From assembly GCA_902773665.1 (NCBI GenBank), contig CACYFF010000005.1:1-64000 (forward strand): a stretch of DNA of 64,000 bases. The letters run 5' to 3'. Under the pieces are notes generated by a model that saw only the letters and a list, made by a program, of their open reading frames with translations, was not told where the DNA came from and did no database searches. Positions 47,688-55,572 of this stretch are shown here, in pieces (position 1 is the stretch's first letter; the number at the start of each line of letters is the position of its first letter). Made by a program: the position numbers and the translations under genes. Source of the stretch: an uncultured Eubacteriales bacterium. GTDB lineage: Bacteria; Bacillota; Clostridia; Peptostreptococcales; Anaerovoracaceae.

Positions 47688-49054
47688 TCGTCCATCCTTT
47701 CTATGCTGTAGCTGCACATGTTCTGCTCTTTCGCTTCTCTGTCCTCGAAGAATTTTTCCGCCACCGCGGGGAACGCGATGTAACTGAGCACATCCTCCTC
47801 GCAGCGGGCCTTGCTGCCCAGATGCGCTTCTGCCTTTGCAAAGGCTTCTTCGTCCAGGGGTGCCACGACAGGCGGTTCACCGCCCAGCACCTTGGCACGT
47901 ACAGCCTCATCGATGGGAGCAGGCGTCTTGCCGTATTCACCGCGGCAATAGGCTTTGACTTCCTTGGATACCGTCTTGTACCGCTCACCGGCCATCACGT
48001 TGAGCACGGCCTGCGATCCGACGATCTGGGACGTCGGCGTTACGAGGGGCGGATAGCCCATGTCTTTGCGCACCAGCGGCGTCTCCTTCAGGGCATCCTG
48101 GAACTTGTCCTCGGCGCCGAGTCCCTTCAGCTGGGACAGCAGGTTGGAGATCATGCCGCCGGGCATCTGATACGTAAGGCACTGGGTATCGGTCGTCAGG
48201 GACAGCGGATTGAGCGTGCCGTCCTCCAGGAAATCGGCGCGCACCTTCTTGAAGTAATCCGCGACTTCCAGCAGCACCTGGCCGTCCAGTCCGGCGTCCA
48301 TGCCCATCTCCTTGAGCGCGTAGTACAGCGTCTCCGTCGCGGGCTGGGATGTGCCGCCGGACAGCGGAGAGATCGCCGTATCCAGCACGTCGGCACCGGC
48401 TTCCGCAGCCTTCAGGCAGGACAGGAACGCCATGCCGGCAGTGCAGTGCGTATGGATGACCACAGGCAGATCCAGGGCGTCCTTTAAAGCCGCCGTCAGA
48501 TCGTAAGCGGCTGCCGGGGTCATGATGCCGGCCATGTCCTTGATGCAGATGGAGGACGCACCCATGGCCGCCATCTCCTTCGCCAGCTTTACGTAGGCTT
48601 CCCGGGTGTGCACGGGGCTGGTGGTGTACGAAATGGCGCCGGAGGCGTGAGCCCCGCAGGCCACGGTCTCCTCGATGGCCACTCGCAGATTATCGACGTC
48701 GTTGAGCGCGTCGAAGATGCGGATGATGTCGATGCCGTTGCGCACGGCAGCCCGCACGAAACGGCGCACGACGTCGTTGGGATAGTGGGAGTATCCCAGG
48801 ATGTTCTGACCCCGCAGCAGCATCTGCAGGCGGGTATTGGGCATGGCTTTGCGGATCTTGCGCAGACGTTCCCAGGGGTCTTCGCCCAGGTAGCGCAGGC
48901 AGACGTCGAAGGTCGCCCCGCCCCAGACTTCCGCAGAATAATAGCCGGCGGCGTCCAATTTGGGCAGGATGTCTTCGAATTTGCTGTAGGGGAGCCTGGT
49001 CGCCATCAGCGACTGCTGGGCATCCCGCAGGACGGTTTCTGTGAATCGGATCAT
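47684..49054 (-). CDS. oadA: Carboxyltransferase (alpha) subunit of oxaloacetate decarboxylase
   Basis: The 456-residue protein has the pyruvate carboxylase/OadA carboxyltransferase barrel (TVLRDAQQSLMATR, HTHCTAGMAFLS metal ligands, RKDMGYPPLVTPTSQIVG) and no biotin domain, which is a separate gene here. It takes CO2 from oxaloacetate to biotin. ATG 49054 has AGGAGAAACG upstream; an upstream extension of 19 codons runs into the hairpin element and is rejected. Confidence 0.92.
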   Translation of the reverse strand: MIRFTETVLRDAQQSLMATRLPYSKFEDILPKLDAAGYYSAEVWGGATFDVCLRYLGEDPWERLRKIRKAMPNTRLQMLLRGQNILGYSHYPNDVVRRFVRAAVRNGIDIIRIFDALNDVDNLRVAIEETVACGAHASGAISYTTSPVHTREAYVKLAKEMAAMGASSICIKDMAGIMTPAAAYDLTAALKDALDLPVVIHTHCTAGMAFLSCLKAAEAGADVLDTAISPLSGGTSQPATETLYYALKEMGMDAGLDGQVLLEVADYFKKVRADFLEDGTLNPLSLTTDTQCLTYQMPGGMISNLLSQLKGLGAEDKFQDALKETPLVRKDMGYPPLVTPTSQIVGSQAVLNVMAGERYKTVSKEVKAYCRGEYGKTPAPIDEAVRAKVLGGEPPVVAPLDEEAFAKAEAHLGSKARCEEDVLSYIAFPAVAEKFFEDREAKEQNMCSYSIERMDE

Positions 49055-49077
49055 AGGCGTTTCTCCTGTTTTGGTAG

Positions 49078-49207
49078 TTTTTGCGGGTCCTGTCGCCCAA
49101 CACATCCTCATCTTCGCTCATTCGCTTGGCCGCGACGGGAGCAAACTCGGTTGTCGCGGCGCACGCTCAATCGCTCGATGAGCCTCTTTGGGCACCACCC
49201 GCAAAAA
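49078..49207. repeat. 130-bp intergenic hairpin element with 11-bp terminal inverted repeats
   Basis: TTTTTGCGGGT at 49078-49088 pairs with ACCCGCAAAAA at 49197-49207, and GCCCAA with TTGGGC inside it. The interior has degenerate CGCTC-rich motifs. It lies between birA and oadA. A comparable element with other arms is at 58929-59017. Confidence 0.7.
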
Positions 49208-49226
49208 CAAAAAATGATAAAACGAA

Positions 49227-49847
49227 TTAGTATTGAACGATAATATCCGGACAGTTGATGCAATGTTTACGGTATTCGGTCTCGTCCAGGCTGCCGCCGG
49301 AGGCAAAATGGCCGGCGAGCGCATCGAGTTCTTCGATCAGAGCGGACTCCAGTTCCGTCAGCGAGGACGGATCTTCTGCTTTTTTACAGAAATCCTTCAA
49401 CGCTCCGGGGGGATAGTCCGAAGTCTGGTCCATGCCATCCAGGCAGATCTCCGTCTGCACGTTGATCCCTACGCCGACGACGACGCAGAACCGGCCTTCC
49501 ATCGCCACGCTCTCGCAGAGGATGCCACAGACCTTTCGGTCCTGCAGGATGAGGTCGTTGGGATACTTGATGGCACAGGACAGCCCGAACGTTCGGGTGA
49601 TGGCGCGGCGGACCGCCAGGGCCGCCGCGGGGGTCAGCGCCAGCACGGACGCACCGGGCGCCAGACGGTCCGTCAGATACGATAAATAGAGGCCGCCTTC
49701 CGGGGATGCGAAACTGCGCCCCATCCGGCCCCTGCCGCCGGTCTGCCGCTTTGCGATGACGACCGCTTCGGACAGCCCTTCCTTTGCGATTGAAATTGCT
49801 TTTGTATTAGTGGAATCCAGAACCTGAAAACGAAAAACATTTTCCAT
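49227..49847 (-). CDS. birA: Biotin-protein ligase, catalytic domain only
   Basis: The 206-residue enzyme has the ligase signature (DSTNTKA, GGRGRMGRSFASPEGGLY, KYPNDL) and joins biotin to the carrier Lys. It lacks the N-terminal DNA-binding domain of BirA and most of the usual C-terminal SH3-like domain, so it cannot be the biotin repressor. The -10 box is 7 nt before the ATG, and there is no ribosome binding site. Its place beside the biotin-dependent pump makes functional sense. Confidence 0.9.
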   Translation of the reverse strand: MENVFRFQVLDSTNTKAISIAKEGLSEAVVIAKRQTGGRGRMGRSFASPEGGLYLSYLTDRLAPGASVLALTPAAALAVRRAITRTFGLSCAIKYPNDLILQDRKVCGILCESVAMEGRFCVVVGVGINVQTEICLDGMDQTSDYPPGALKDFCKKAEDPSSLTELESALIEELDALAGHFASGGSLDETEYRKHCINCPDIIVQY

Positions 49848-49854
49848 ATTAACT

Positions 49855-49863
49855 ATTATACCA
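49855..49863 (-). promoter_or_regulatory. Extended -10 promoter giving a probably leaderless birA mRNA
   Basis: Minus-strand TGGTATAAT; the -10 hexamer (49860-49855) ends 7 nt before the ATG at 49847, so the start point falls at or next to the codon. Confidence 0.6.
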
Positions 49864-49963
49864 GAAGGAATTCAAGATTGTTACGGAGATATCAATTCGG
49901 GAAGCATTCAGGAAAACCTCGACCCTGGCCGACTTTTCTCCGTATTTCTTTGAAAAATGCAAT

Positions 49964-49992
49964 AAAAAAGGGCGCCGCAAAGGGCTGCCCTT
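49964..49992 (-). terminator. Terminator of the tetR gene
   Basis: Minus-strand AAGGGC / GCCCTT stem followed by TTTT, 17 bp after the stop. Confidence 0.75.
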
Positions 49993-50008
49993 CCACTTCT
50001 GCCAGCTT

Positions 50009-50584
50009 TTACTGTAACGCTTCGCGAACGCAGGCGATGGTGAGGCGCTGCAGATAAGCATCCAGCTTCTCTCTGGGCTCTTTCTTCCCGTTCGTCAGCC
50101 ATTCCCGGTACACGGTGAGCGCACCTGCCGTAATGTAGATGCTGAGGATCTCCGCTTTCAGCGGATCGATCACATCCTGGTTGGCCAACGTAAGGCGGAC
50201 CTGTTTCTTCAGATTGTCGCCGATCCGGTTGAACAACGCAGCATTCTTGCTCATGATGAGAAAATCCCGGAAATAATCCATGTTGCCTTCGATGGCGCTG
50301 CTGATACGGGTCACGATCAGCTCGGGATTGTCTAAGATGTTATGGGCCTTCAGATCCTGCAGGATGGTATCGAAATTGAGGCAGGCCTCGCATTCGATCT
50401 CTTTCACCAGGTCTTCCGTGTTCCGGTAATAGTTATAGAAGGTCTTGCGGTTGATGTCGGCCCGCTCCGCGATATCGGTGACCGTGATATCGTTGTAATC
50501 CTTTTCCGAGAGCAGTTCCGCGAAGGCGCTGCGGATCGCTTTCTTTGTCCGTACAACACGTCTGTCTTCTTTTTTCTGCACCAT
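50009..50584 (-). CDS. TetR-family transcriptional regulator
   Basis: The 191-residue protein has an N-terminal helix-turn-helix (about 28-60, ITVTDIAERADINRKTFYNYY) and a helical ligand domain without a clear ligand. It is divergent from a radical SAM gene and very likely binds the palindrome at 50676-50699 to control itself and that gene. Confidence 0.88.
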   Translation of the reverse strand: MVQKKEDRRVVRTKKAIRSAFAELLSEKDYNDITVTDIAERADINRKTFYNYYRNTEDLVKEIECEACLNFDTILQDLKAHNILDNPELIVTRISSAIEGNMDYFRDFLIMSKNAALFNRIGDNLKKQVRLTLANQDVIDPLKAEILSIYITAGALTVYREWLTNGKKEPREKLDAYLQRLTIACVREALQ

Positions 50585-50675
50585 TGACTATTTCCGCTTT
50601 CCATGAGAAAATATTACACGATTTTACTTCTCTTTGTGGCAAATACCATGTAACAAGATATTTTTGACCATAGGC

Positions 50676-50699
50676 ATTATATCACGACTGTGAAATAAT
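50676..50699. promoter_or_regulatory. Palindromic operator for the TetR regulator
   Basis: ATTATATCAC and GTGAAATAAT form a 10-bp inverted repeat with one mismatch around GACT. It spans the spacer between the tetR -35 (TTGTGT, 50705-50700) and -10 (TATAAT, 50681-50676), so bound protein would block its own promoter. The plus-strand promoter is less clear. Confidence 0.72.
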
Positions 50700-50756
50700 A
50701 CACAAGTGAGTAAGGCGAAACAGCCCTATCGTTAACGCGAAAGGAGAAACCATACA

Positions 50757-52139
50757 ATGGACCTGAAAGAATTTGCAGCGGAAAAGGCCATCGATCTGGT
50801 ATTCCACGAGATCGACAAGGACCCGGAAGCGGCGATCCAGAAAGTTGTGGACCTGGTCTTCAAATTGGATAAGAAAGACGGCCTCCACAATCAGAAGCCC
50901 ACGATCGAAGCGGTCGCAAAAGACCCGGACAACGTGTGGCACAAGTACGTGCTGGACATGTTCCAGACCATCGACCGGGATGTTTTAAAGAAGATCCTCG
51001 TCAACTTCGTTTACAATGCCAACGTCAAGGCGAATCCCAGAGCCATCGCAGCCAGAGAAAAATACGGCTGCAACATCCCCTGGGCCATCCTGATGGATCC
51101 GACGTCCGCCTGCAACCTGCACTGCACCGGTTGCTGGGCAGCGGAGTACGGCAACAAGCTCAACCTGACCTACGACGAGCTGGACGACATCATCCGCCAG
51201 GGCAAAGAGCTGGGCGTCATGATGTACATTTACACCGGCGGAGAACCCCTCGTCCGCAAGGACGACATCATAAAACTGTGCGAAAAGCACAACGATGCGA
51301 TGTTCCTATCCTTCACGAACGCCACGCTCATCGACGACAAATTCGCCGACGACATGCTGCGGGTCAAGAACTTTATCCCCGCCATTTCCGTGGAAGGCTT
51401 TGAGGAAAGCACCGACTTCCGCAGAGGCAAAGGCACCTACGGCAAGGTCGTAGCCGCCATGAAGCGCTTAAGAGACCGCAAACTGCCCTTCGGCATCTCC
51501 TGCTGCTACACCAGCAAGAACTGCGATGTTATCGGAAGCGAAGCCTATTTCGATCAGATGATCGAATGGGGCGCCAAATTCTGCTGGTTCTTCACTTACA
51601 TGCCCGTTGGCGTGGACGCCGTGCCCGAACTGATGGCGACGGCGGAGCAGAGAAGCTGGATGTACGACCAGGTGCGCGCGTTCCGCAAGACGAAGCCCAT
51701 CTTTACCATCGACTTCTGGAACGACGGCGAATACGTGGGCGGCTGCATCGCAGGCGGACGCAGATACCTGCACATCAATGCGGCCGGCGACATCGAGCCC
51801 TGCACGTTTATCCACTATTCCGACTCCAACATCCGGGAGAAGACCCTGCTGGAGGCTTTCCAGTCCCCGCTGTTCATGGCGTACCGGAACAACCAGCCGT
51901 TTAACGACAACCTGCTGCGGCCCTGCCCGCTGCTGGACAACCCGGAAAAGCTGCGCATGATGGTCCATGAGAGCGGCGCACACTCCACAGATTACACGGC
52001 GCCCGAAGACGTGGACGCCCAGTGCGCGAAGTGCGTGGAGACGGCAGCCAAGTGGGCGCCCGTCGCCGACAAGATCTGGAACCGGGACTTCCTGCCGAAG
52101 CACCCCGGCTACGTTCCCTATAAGAACGGCATTAAATAG
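50757..52139 (+). CDS. Radical SAM/SPASM-like enzyme under TetR control
   Basis: The 460-residue protein has an N-terminal helical region (about 1-105), the radical SAM cluster CNLHCTGCW (CxxxCxxC, about 118-126), YIYTGGEPL, and a Cys-rich C-terminal part (GGCIAGGRRYLHINAAGDIEPCTF, CPLLDNP, CAKC) that should hold another Fe-S cluster. The substrate is not known; lipid or peptide modification are both possible. AAAGGAG precedes the ATG. The gene is monocistronic. Confidence 0.87.
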   Translation: MDLKEFAAEKAIDLVFHEIDKDPEAAIQKVVDLVFKLDKKDGLHNQKPTIEAVAKDPDNVWHKYVLDMFQTIDRDVLKKILVNFVYNANVKANPRAIAAREKYGCNIPWAILMDPTSACNLHCTGCWAAEYGNKLNLTYDELDDIIRQGKELGVMMYIYTGGEPLVRKDDIIKLCEKHNDAMFLSFTNATLIDDKFADDMLRVKNFIPAISVEGFEESTDFRRGKGTYGKVVAAMKRLRDRKLPFGISCCYTSKNCDVIGSEAYFDQMIEWGAKFCWFFTYMPVGVDAVPELMATAEQRSWMYDQVRAFRKTKPIFTIDFWNDGEYVGGCIAGGRRYLHINAAGDIEPCTFIHYSDSNIREKTLLEAFQSPLFMAYRNNQPFNDNLLRPCPLLDNPEKLRMMVHESGAHSTDYTAPEDVDAQCAKCVETAAKWAPVADKIWNRDFLPKHPGYVPYKNGIK

Positions 52140-52160
52140 AAAACAACGCAATAACCTATA

Positions 52161-52195
52161 AGAAAAAGGAGGTCCTGCAATGGGCCCCTTTTTCT
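52161..52195. terminator. Shared terminator of the radical SAM gene and rlmI
   Basis: Stem AGAAAAAGG / CCTTTTTCT with a GC-rich interior between convergent genes. The minus-strand stop of rlmI lies in one arm. Confidence 0.75.
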
Positions 52196-53429
52196 ATACC
52201 ACCTGGAACAGGTAGAACTTCAAGTATTCGGTCTCCGGAACGCCCCAGAGGATGGGGTGGTCAGCGGCCTGCCGCCGCTCTTCGATCTGCCGCAGCGCGA
52301 CTCCGGCATCCGCTGCCGCCTCCCGCAGCATCTTCTCGAAGGCCTGGGGACCCATGAAATGCGAACAACTGCAGGTGGCGAGATAGCCGCCTCTGGGCAG
52401 CAGTTTCATGGCTTTCAGGTTTATCTCTTTATACCCCCGGAACGCTGCCTTCGCCGTCTCCCGGCTCTTCGTAAAGGCCGGCGGATCCAGAATGATGTAA
52501 TCGAAGGGGTGTTTCCCCGCCGGGATTCCCTCCGGCCGTTCGCCGTTTGCGAGCGCTGTCAGCAAGTCGAACACGTCCGCCTGCAGCACGCTCTGTCTGT
52601 CCTGCAGACCGTTGAGCGCGATGTTCTTTCGGCTCTGCTCGCAAGCATCCCTGGAGATGTCCACGGAGACGACCTTCGCCGCCCCTGCCGCCGCACAGTT
52701 CATGCCGAAAGCACCGGTGTGTGTGAAGCAGTCCAGCACTGTCTTCCCTTCCGCCAGCTTCGCCGCGGCCTGCCGGTTGTATTTCTGATCCAGGAAAAAG
52801 CCGGTCTTCTGGCCTTCGATAAAGTCCACGTCGTAAAGCAGGCCGTTCTCTGTGATGGTCACATGGCCGTCCCCCGGATCGCCATAGGCGCAGCCCTTGC
52901 CCGTTTCCATCCCTTCTTTCGTCCGGATCGGAGCCTCATTGCGCTCGTAGATGCAGCGCACCTGCAGCCCGTACGCCGCCAGAACTTCCCGCAGCAGGCG
53001 GTAGAGCATGTCTTTACGGACTTCGAAGCCCAAGGACAGCACCTCCGTCACCAGCACGTCCTCGAAGCGGTCCACCGTAAGCCCGGGAAAGCTGTCCGCC
53101 TCCCCGAAGATGAGCCGGCAGCAGCGGAAATCCGTTTCCCCCATCACCGTGCGCCGGTAGGCCACGGCGTGTTCGATGCGGCGCCGCCAGAAGGCTTCCT
53201 CGAAGCGGTCGTTGGTGTTGCGGGAGATGAGGCGCACGCGGATCTTGGAGTTGTCGTTGATGAATCCGGCGCCCATCCAGCGGTCTTTTTCGGTGTAGAC
53301 ATCCACGATATCGCCGTTGGCGTAGGGTCCTTCCGGCCCCTTCGTCTCTTCCCCATATACCCAGGGATGGCCGGCCCGCAGCGAGCGGGCCGCTTTTTCG
53401 TTGCAGATAACTTTCGGATAGTCTCTCAT
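52194..53429 (-). CDS. RlmI-like 23S rRNA (cytosine-5) methyltransferase
   Basis: The 411-residue protein has an N-terminal PUA domain (about 1-75), an EEHEE-like middle, and a SAM methyltransferase domain (VLDCFTHTGAFGMNCA, FDYIILDPPAFTKSR, ATCSCSHFM). RlmI methylates C1962 of 23S rRNA in E. coli. The start is 2 nt after the aminopeptidase stop without a good Shine-Dalgarno, so it depends on coupling. Confidence 0.88.
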   Translation of the reverse strand: MRDYPKVICNEKAARSLRAGHPWVYGEETKGPEGPYANGDIVDVYTEKDRWMGAGFINDNSKIRVRLISRNTNDRFEEAFWRRRIEHAVAYRRTVMGETDFRCCRLIFGEADSFPGLTVDRFEDVLVTEVLSLGFEVRKDMLYRLLREVLAAYGLQVRCIYERNEAPIRTKEGMETGKGCAYGDPGDGHVTITENGLLYDVDFIEGQKTGFFLDQKYNRQAAAKLAEGKTVLDCFTHTGAFGMNCAAAGAAKVVSVDISRDACEQSRKNIALNGLQDRQSVLQADVFDLLTALANGERPEGIPAGKHPFDYIILDPPAFTKSRETAKAAFRGYKEINLKAMKLLPRGGYLATCSCSHFMGPQAFEKMLREAAADAGVALRQIEERRQAADHPILWGVPETEYLKFYLFQVV

Positions 53430-53431
53430 GG

Positions 53432-54658
53432 TTAAAACGCCCAGTTGCCGTCCCGGAAGATCGCGACAGTGCGGCCGTCGCGGCAGACGGCATCAATGGT
53501 AAGATCCGGCGTGCCGATCATAAAGTCTTCATGGACTGCGGAATCGTTGACGCCCAGCTCGTGCACCTTCTCCAGCCCCATTTCCAGGCCGCCCTTTACA
53601 CAGTCCGGGAAACCGGCGCCCAGCGCCAGATGGCAGGCCGCGTTCTCATCGAACAGCGTGTTGTAGAACAGGATGCCGCTCTGGGAGATCGGAGACGCAT
53701 AGGGCACGAGGGCCGCCTCGCCCAGATAGCAGGAGCCTTCGTCCATGTTGATGATCTCGCCCAGCAGCGCCTCATTTTTCTCTGCGTGCCACTCCACCGC
53801 CTTGCCTTCGTGGAAGCGGATCCAGAAGTTTTCGATCAGCTGGCCGTTGTAGCACAGGGGCTTGCTGGCGTAGACGACGCCTTCCGCGCTGTCTCTGCGG
53901 GGCGACGTAAAGCACTCCTCCGTGGGCATGTTGGGATTGAATTCGATGCCCTGCAGGCTCGTCTCGCTGCCGCCGGCGAAGATCCCCTCGGGGATGAGAC
54001 CTACGGAAAAGTCCGTGCCGTTTCCGGCCTTATAGATCAGTTTTTCGATGCCGAGCCCGTTGAGATAGGCGCAGCGCTCCCGCAGGTCGCGGTTGTGATC
54101 CTCCCAGGCCTGGACGGGGTCACCCAGCGCACGGGACGCCTTTAAGATCTCCTCCCAGAGCTTTTCCACGGCCTGGCTCGTCCGCAGCTCCGGGAACAGC
54201 TTCTTCGCCCACTTCTTGCCGGGCACCGCCGCGATGGTCCACTGGTGCTTGCCCTCCATCTGGTCGCGGTAGGGCTTGATGACCTTGCTGCGCATCTGCA
54301 TCGCCTTGGACATTTTCGCCGCGTTGACGCCCTTCAGCCCGTCCGGATCGTCGCTCTCCAGATAGATGCGGCACATGGGCAGATTGTCCACATAGTGCTT
54401 CCAGCGGGTCTCAACGTAATCGGGGACTGTACCCAGGGTCTTGGCGGTCTGACACCGGTAAGCCAGCTTGTCCAGAGGCTGGTAATCCCAGTCCACCACG
54501 ACCTTCTTCGCCTTTAGGCGATAGCATTCCTCCGTCACCATGGCGGTGAATTCGGGCTGTTCCAGGCCGGAGAAGATATAGACTTCCTGCCCTTTCTGCA
54601 CGTTGGCGCCCATGCGGGCGATCAGTTTCGCGTATTCTCTTAAAACGGTCTTTTTCAT
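53432..54658 (-). CDS. M29-family aminopeptidase
   Basis: The 408-residue metallopeptidase of the aminopeptidase T/PepS type releases N-terminal residues. Metal ligands and active-site residues fall in FNPNMPTEECFTSP, LGEAALVPYASPISQSG, FDENAACHLALG and VHEDFMIGT (with Asp in GTPDLTID). ATG 54658 (MKKTVL) has GAGAGGAACAACG upstream; an upstream frame of 108 codons overlaps the lipoprotein gene in another frame and is rejected. Confidence 0.9.
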   Translation of the reverse strand: MKKTVLREYAKLIARMGANVQKGQEVYIFSGLEQPEFTAMVTEECYRLKAKKVVVDWDYQPLDKLAYRCQTAKTLGTVPDYVETRWKHYVDNLPMCRIYLESDDPDGLKGVNAAKMSKAMQMRSKVIKPYRDQMEGKHQWTIAAVPGKKWAKKLFPELRTSQAVEKLWEEILKASRALGDPVQAWEDHNRDLRERCAYLNGLGIEKLIYKAGNGTDFSVGLIPEGIFAGGSETSLQGIEFNPNMPTEECFTSPRRDSAEGVVYASKPLCYNGQLIENFWIRFHEGKAVEWHAEKNEALLGEIINMDEGSCYLGEAALVPYASPISQSGILFYNTLFDENAACHLALGAGFPDCVKGGLEMGLEKVHELGVNDSAVHEDFMIGTPDLTIDAVCRDGRTVAIFRDGNWAF

Positions 54659-54708
54659 ATCGTTGTTCCTCTCTTTTTTTATTATCGGTCTACGCCCTAT
54701 TGTAACAG

Positions 54709-54736
54709 AAAAACCGCCCCTTTCGGAGCGGTTTTC
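54709..54736 (-). terminator. Terminator of the lipoprotein gene
   Basis: Minus-strand stem AAAACCGC / GCGGTTTT followed by TTC, 26 bp after the stop. Confidence 0.85.
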
Positions 54737-54762
54737 GGACATTTTGTGTCTGGCAGTGACCC

Positions 54763-55494
54763 TTACAGCACCGTTACGCTGGTGATGTGGGGATTCAGGC
54801 CTTCGTACCAATAGCAGAAGCCTTCCATATCCACGGTGTCGCCGGCCTTGAGGCCCTTGACGGCTTCGTAGACTTCGGTGCCTGCGCCGCAGAGATAGGA
54901 CTCGACGGTGAAGGTGTAAGTCTGGCCGTCCTTGGAGACCTGGAAGTACAGGTCGTCGCCGTCTGCGCCGGAGCCGTCCCACTTGTAGATAGCTTCGCTC
55001 TCAACGGTCATGCCCTTGAAGGCTACGAACTGGTTCTGGTGCTCGATCATCTCGTCAGTGCCCAGCAGTGCGGTAACGTCGGTGGCTTCCGCGATGTATT
55101 CGCCTTCTTCGATCTCGAAGGTAGCGTCCACGATCTCGACTTCGCCGGACCATTCGGACTTAAATCCGGTCACCTTGATCTTGGTGCCCGGGACCAGCTT
55201 GGCTGCATCCTCTTCGGAGCAGGCCATGTTGTACAGGAAGTACGCGCCTTCGTTGTCCTGGGTATAAGCGGTGATGGTGTTATCCCACCAGGACTGGGTC
55301 GCCTGTACGAAGGTCTCGACGGTAACTTCGGTGTCCAGATCTGCAGCGGCATATTCCGCATAGGTCATGACGCCTTCGCCCTTGGCGAAGATGTCAACTT
55401 CGGGTTCGGCAGCGGGTTCGTTGGAACCGCTGGTGCAAGCTGCCAGCGCGAAGACCATGCTCAGAGCCAGCAGAACTGCAAAAATCTTTTTCAT
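54763..55494 (-). CDS. Secreted lipoprotein with repeated OB-like region
   Basis: The 243-residue protein has a lipoprotein signal (FALAAC, lipidated Cys20), an Ala/Glu-rich spacer and two similar beta-rich segments (about 45-135 and 140-243), each like a small OB-fold of the tRNA-anticodon/YhcR kind (GTKIKVTGFKSEWSGEVEIVDATFEI). No enzyme motif is seen. AGGAGGAAAGAAAAC precedes ATG 55494. Confidence 0.65.
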   Translation of the reverse strand: MKKIFAVLLALSMVFALAACTSGSNEPAAEPEVDIFAKGEGVMTYAEYAAADLDTEVTVETFVQATQSWWDNTITAYTQDNEGAYFLYNMACSEEDAAKLVPGTKIKVTGFKSEWSGEVEIVDATFEIEEGEYIAEATDVTALLGTDEMIEHQNQFVAFKGMTVESEAIYKWDGSGADGDDLYFQVSKDGQTYTFTVESYLCGAGTEVYEAVKGLKAGDTVDMEGFCYWYEGLNPHITSVTVL

Positions 55495-55572
55495 GTTTTC
55501 TTTCCTCCTATAAGCCTCCTCCGATCGAGAAGGCAACACAACTATTATATGCGAGCAGACAGAAAATGCAAG

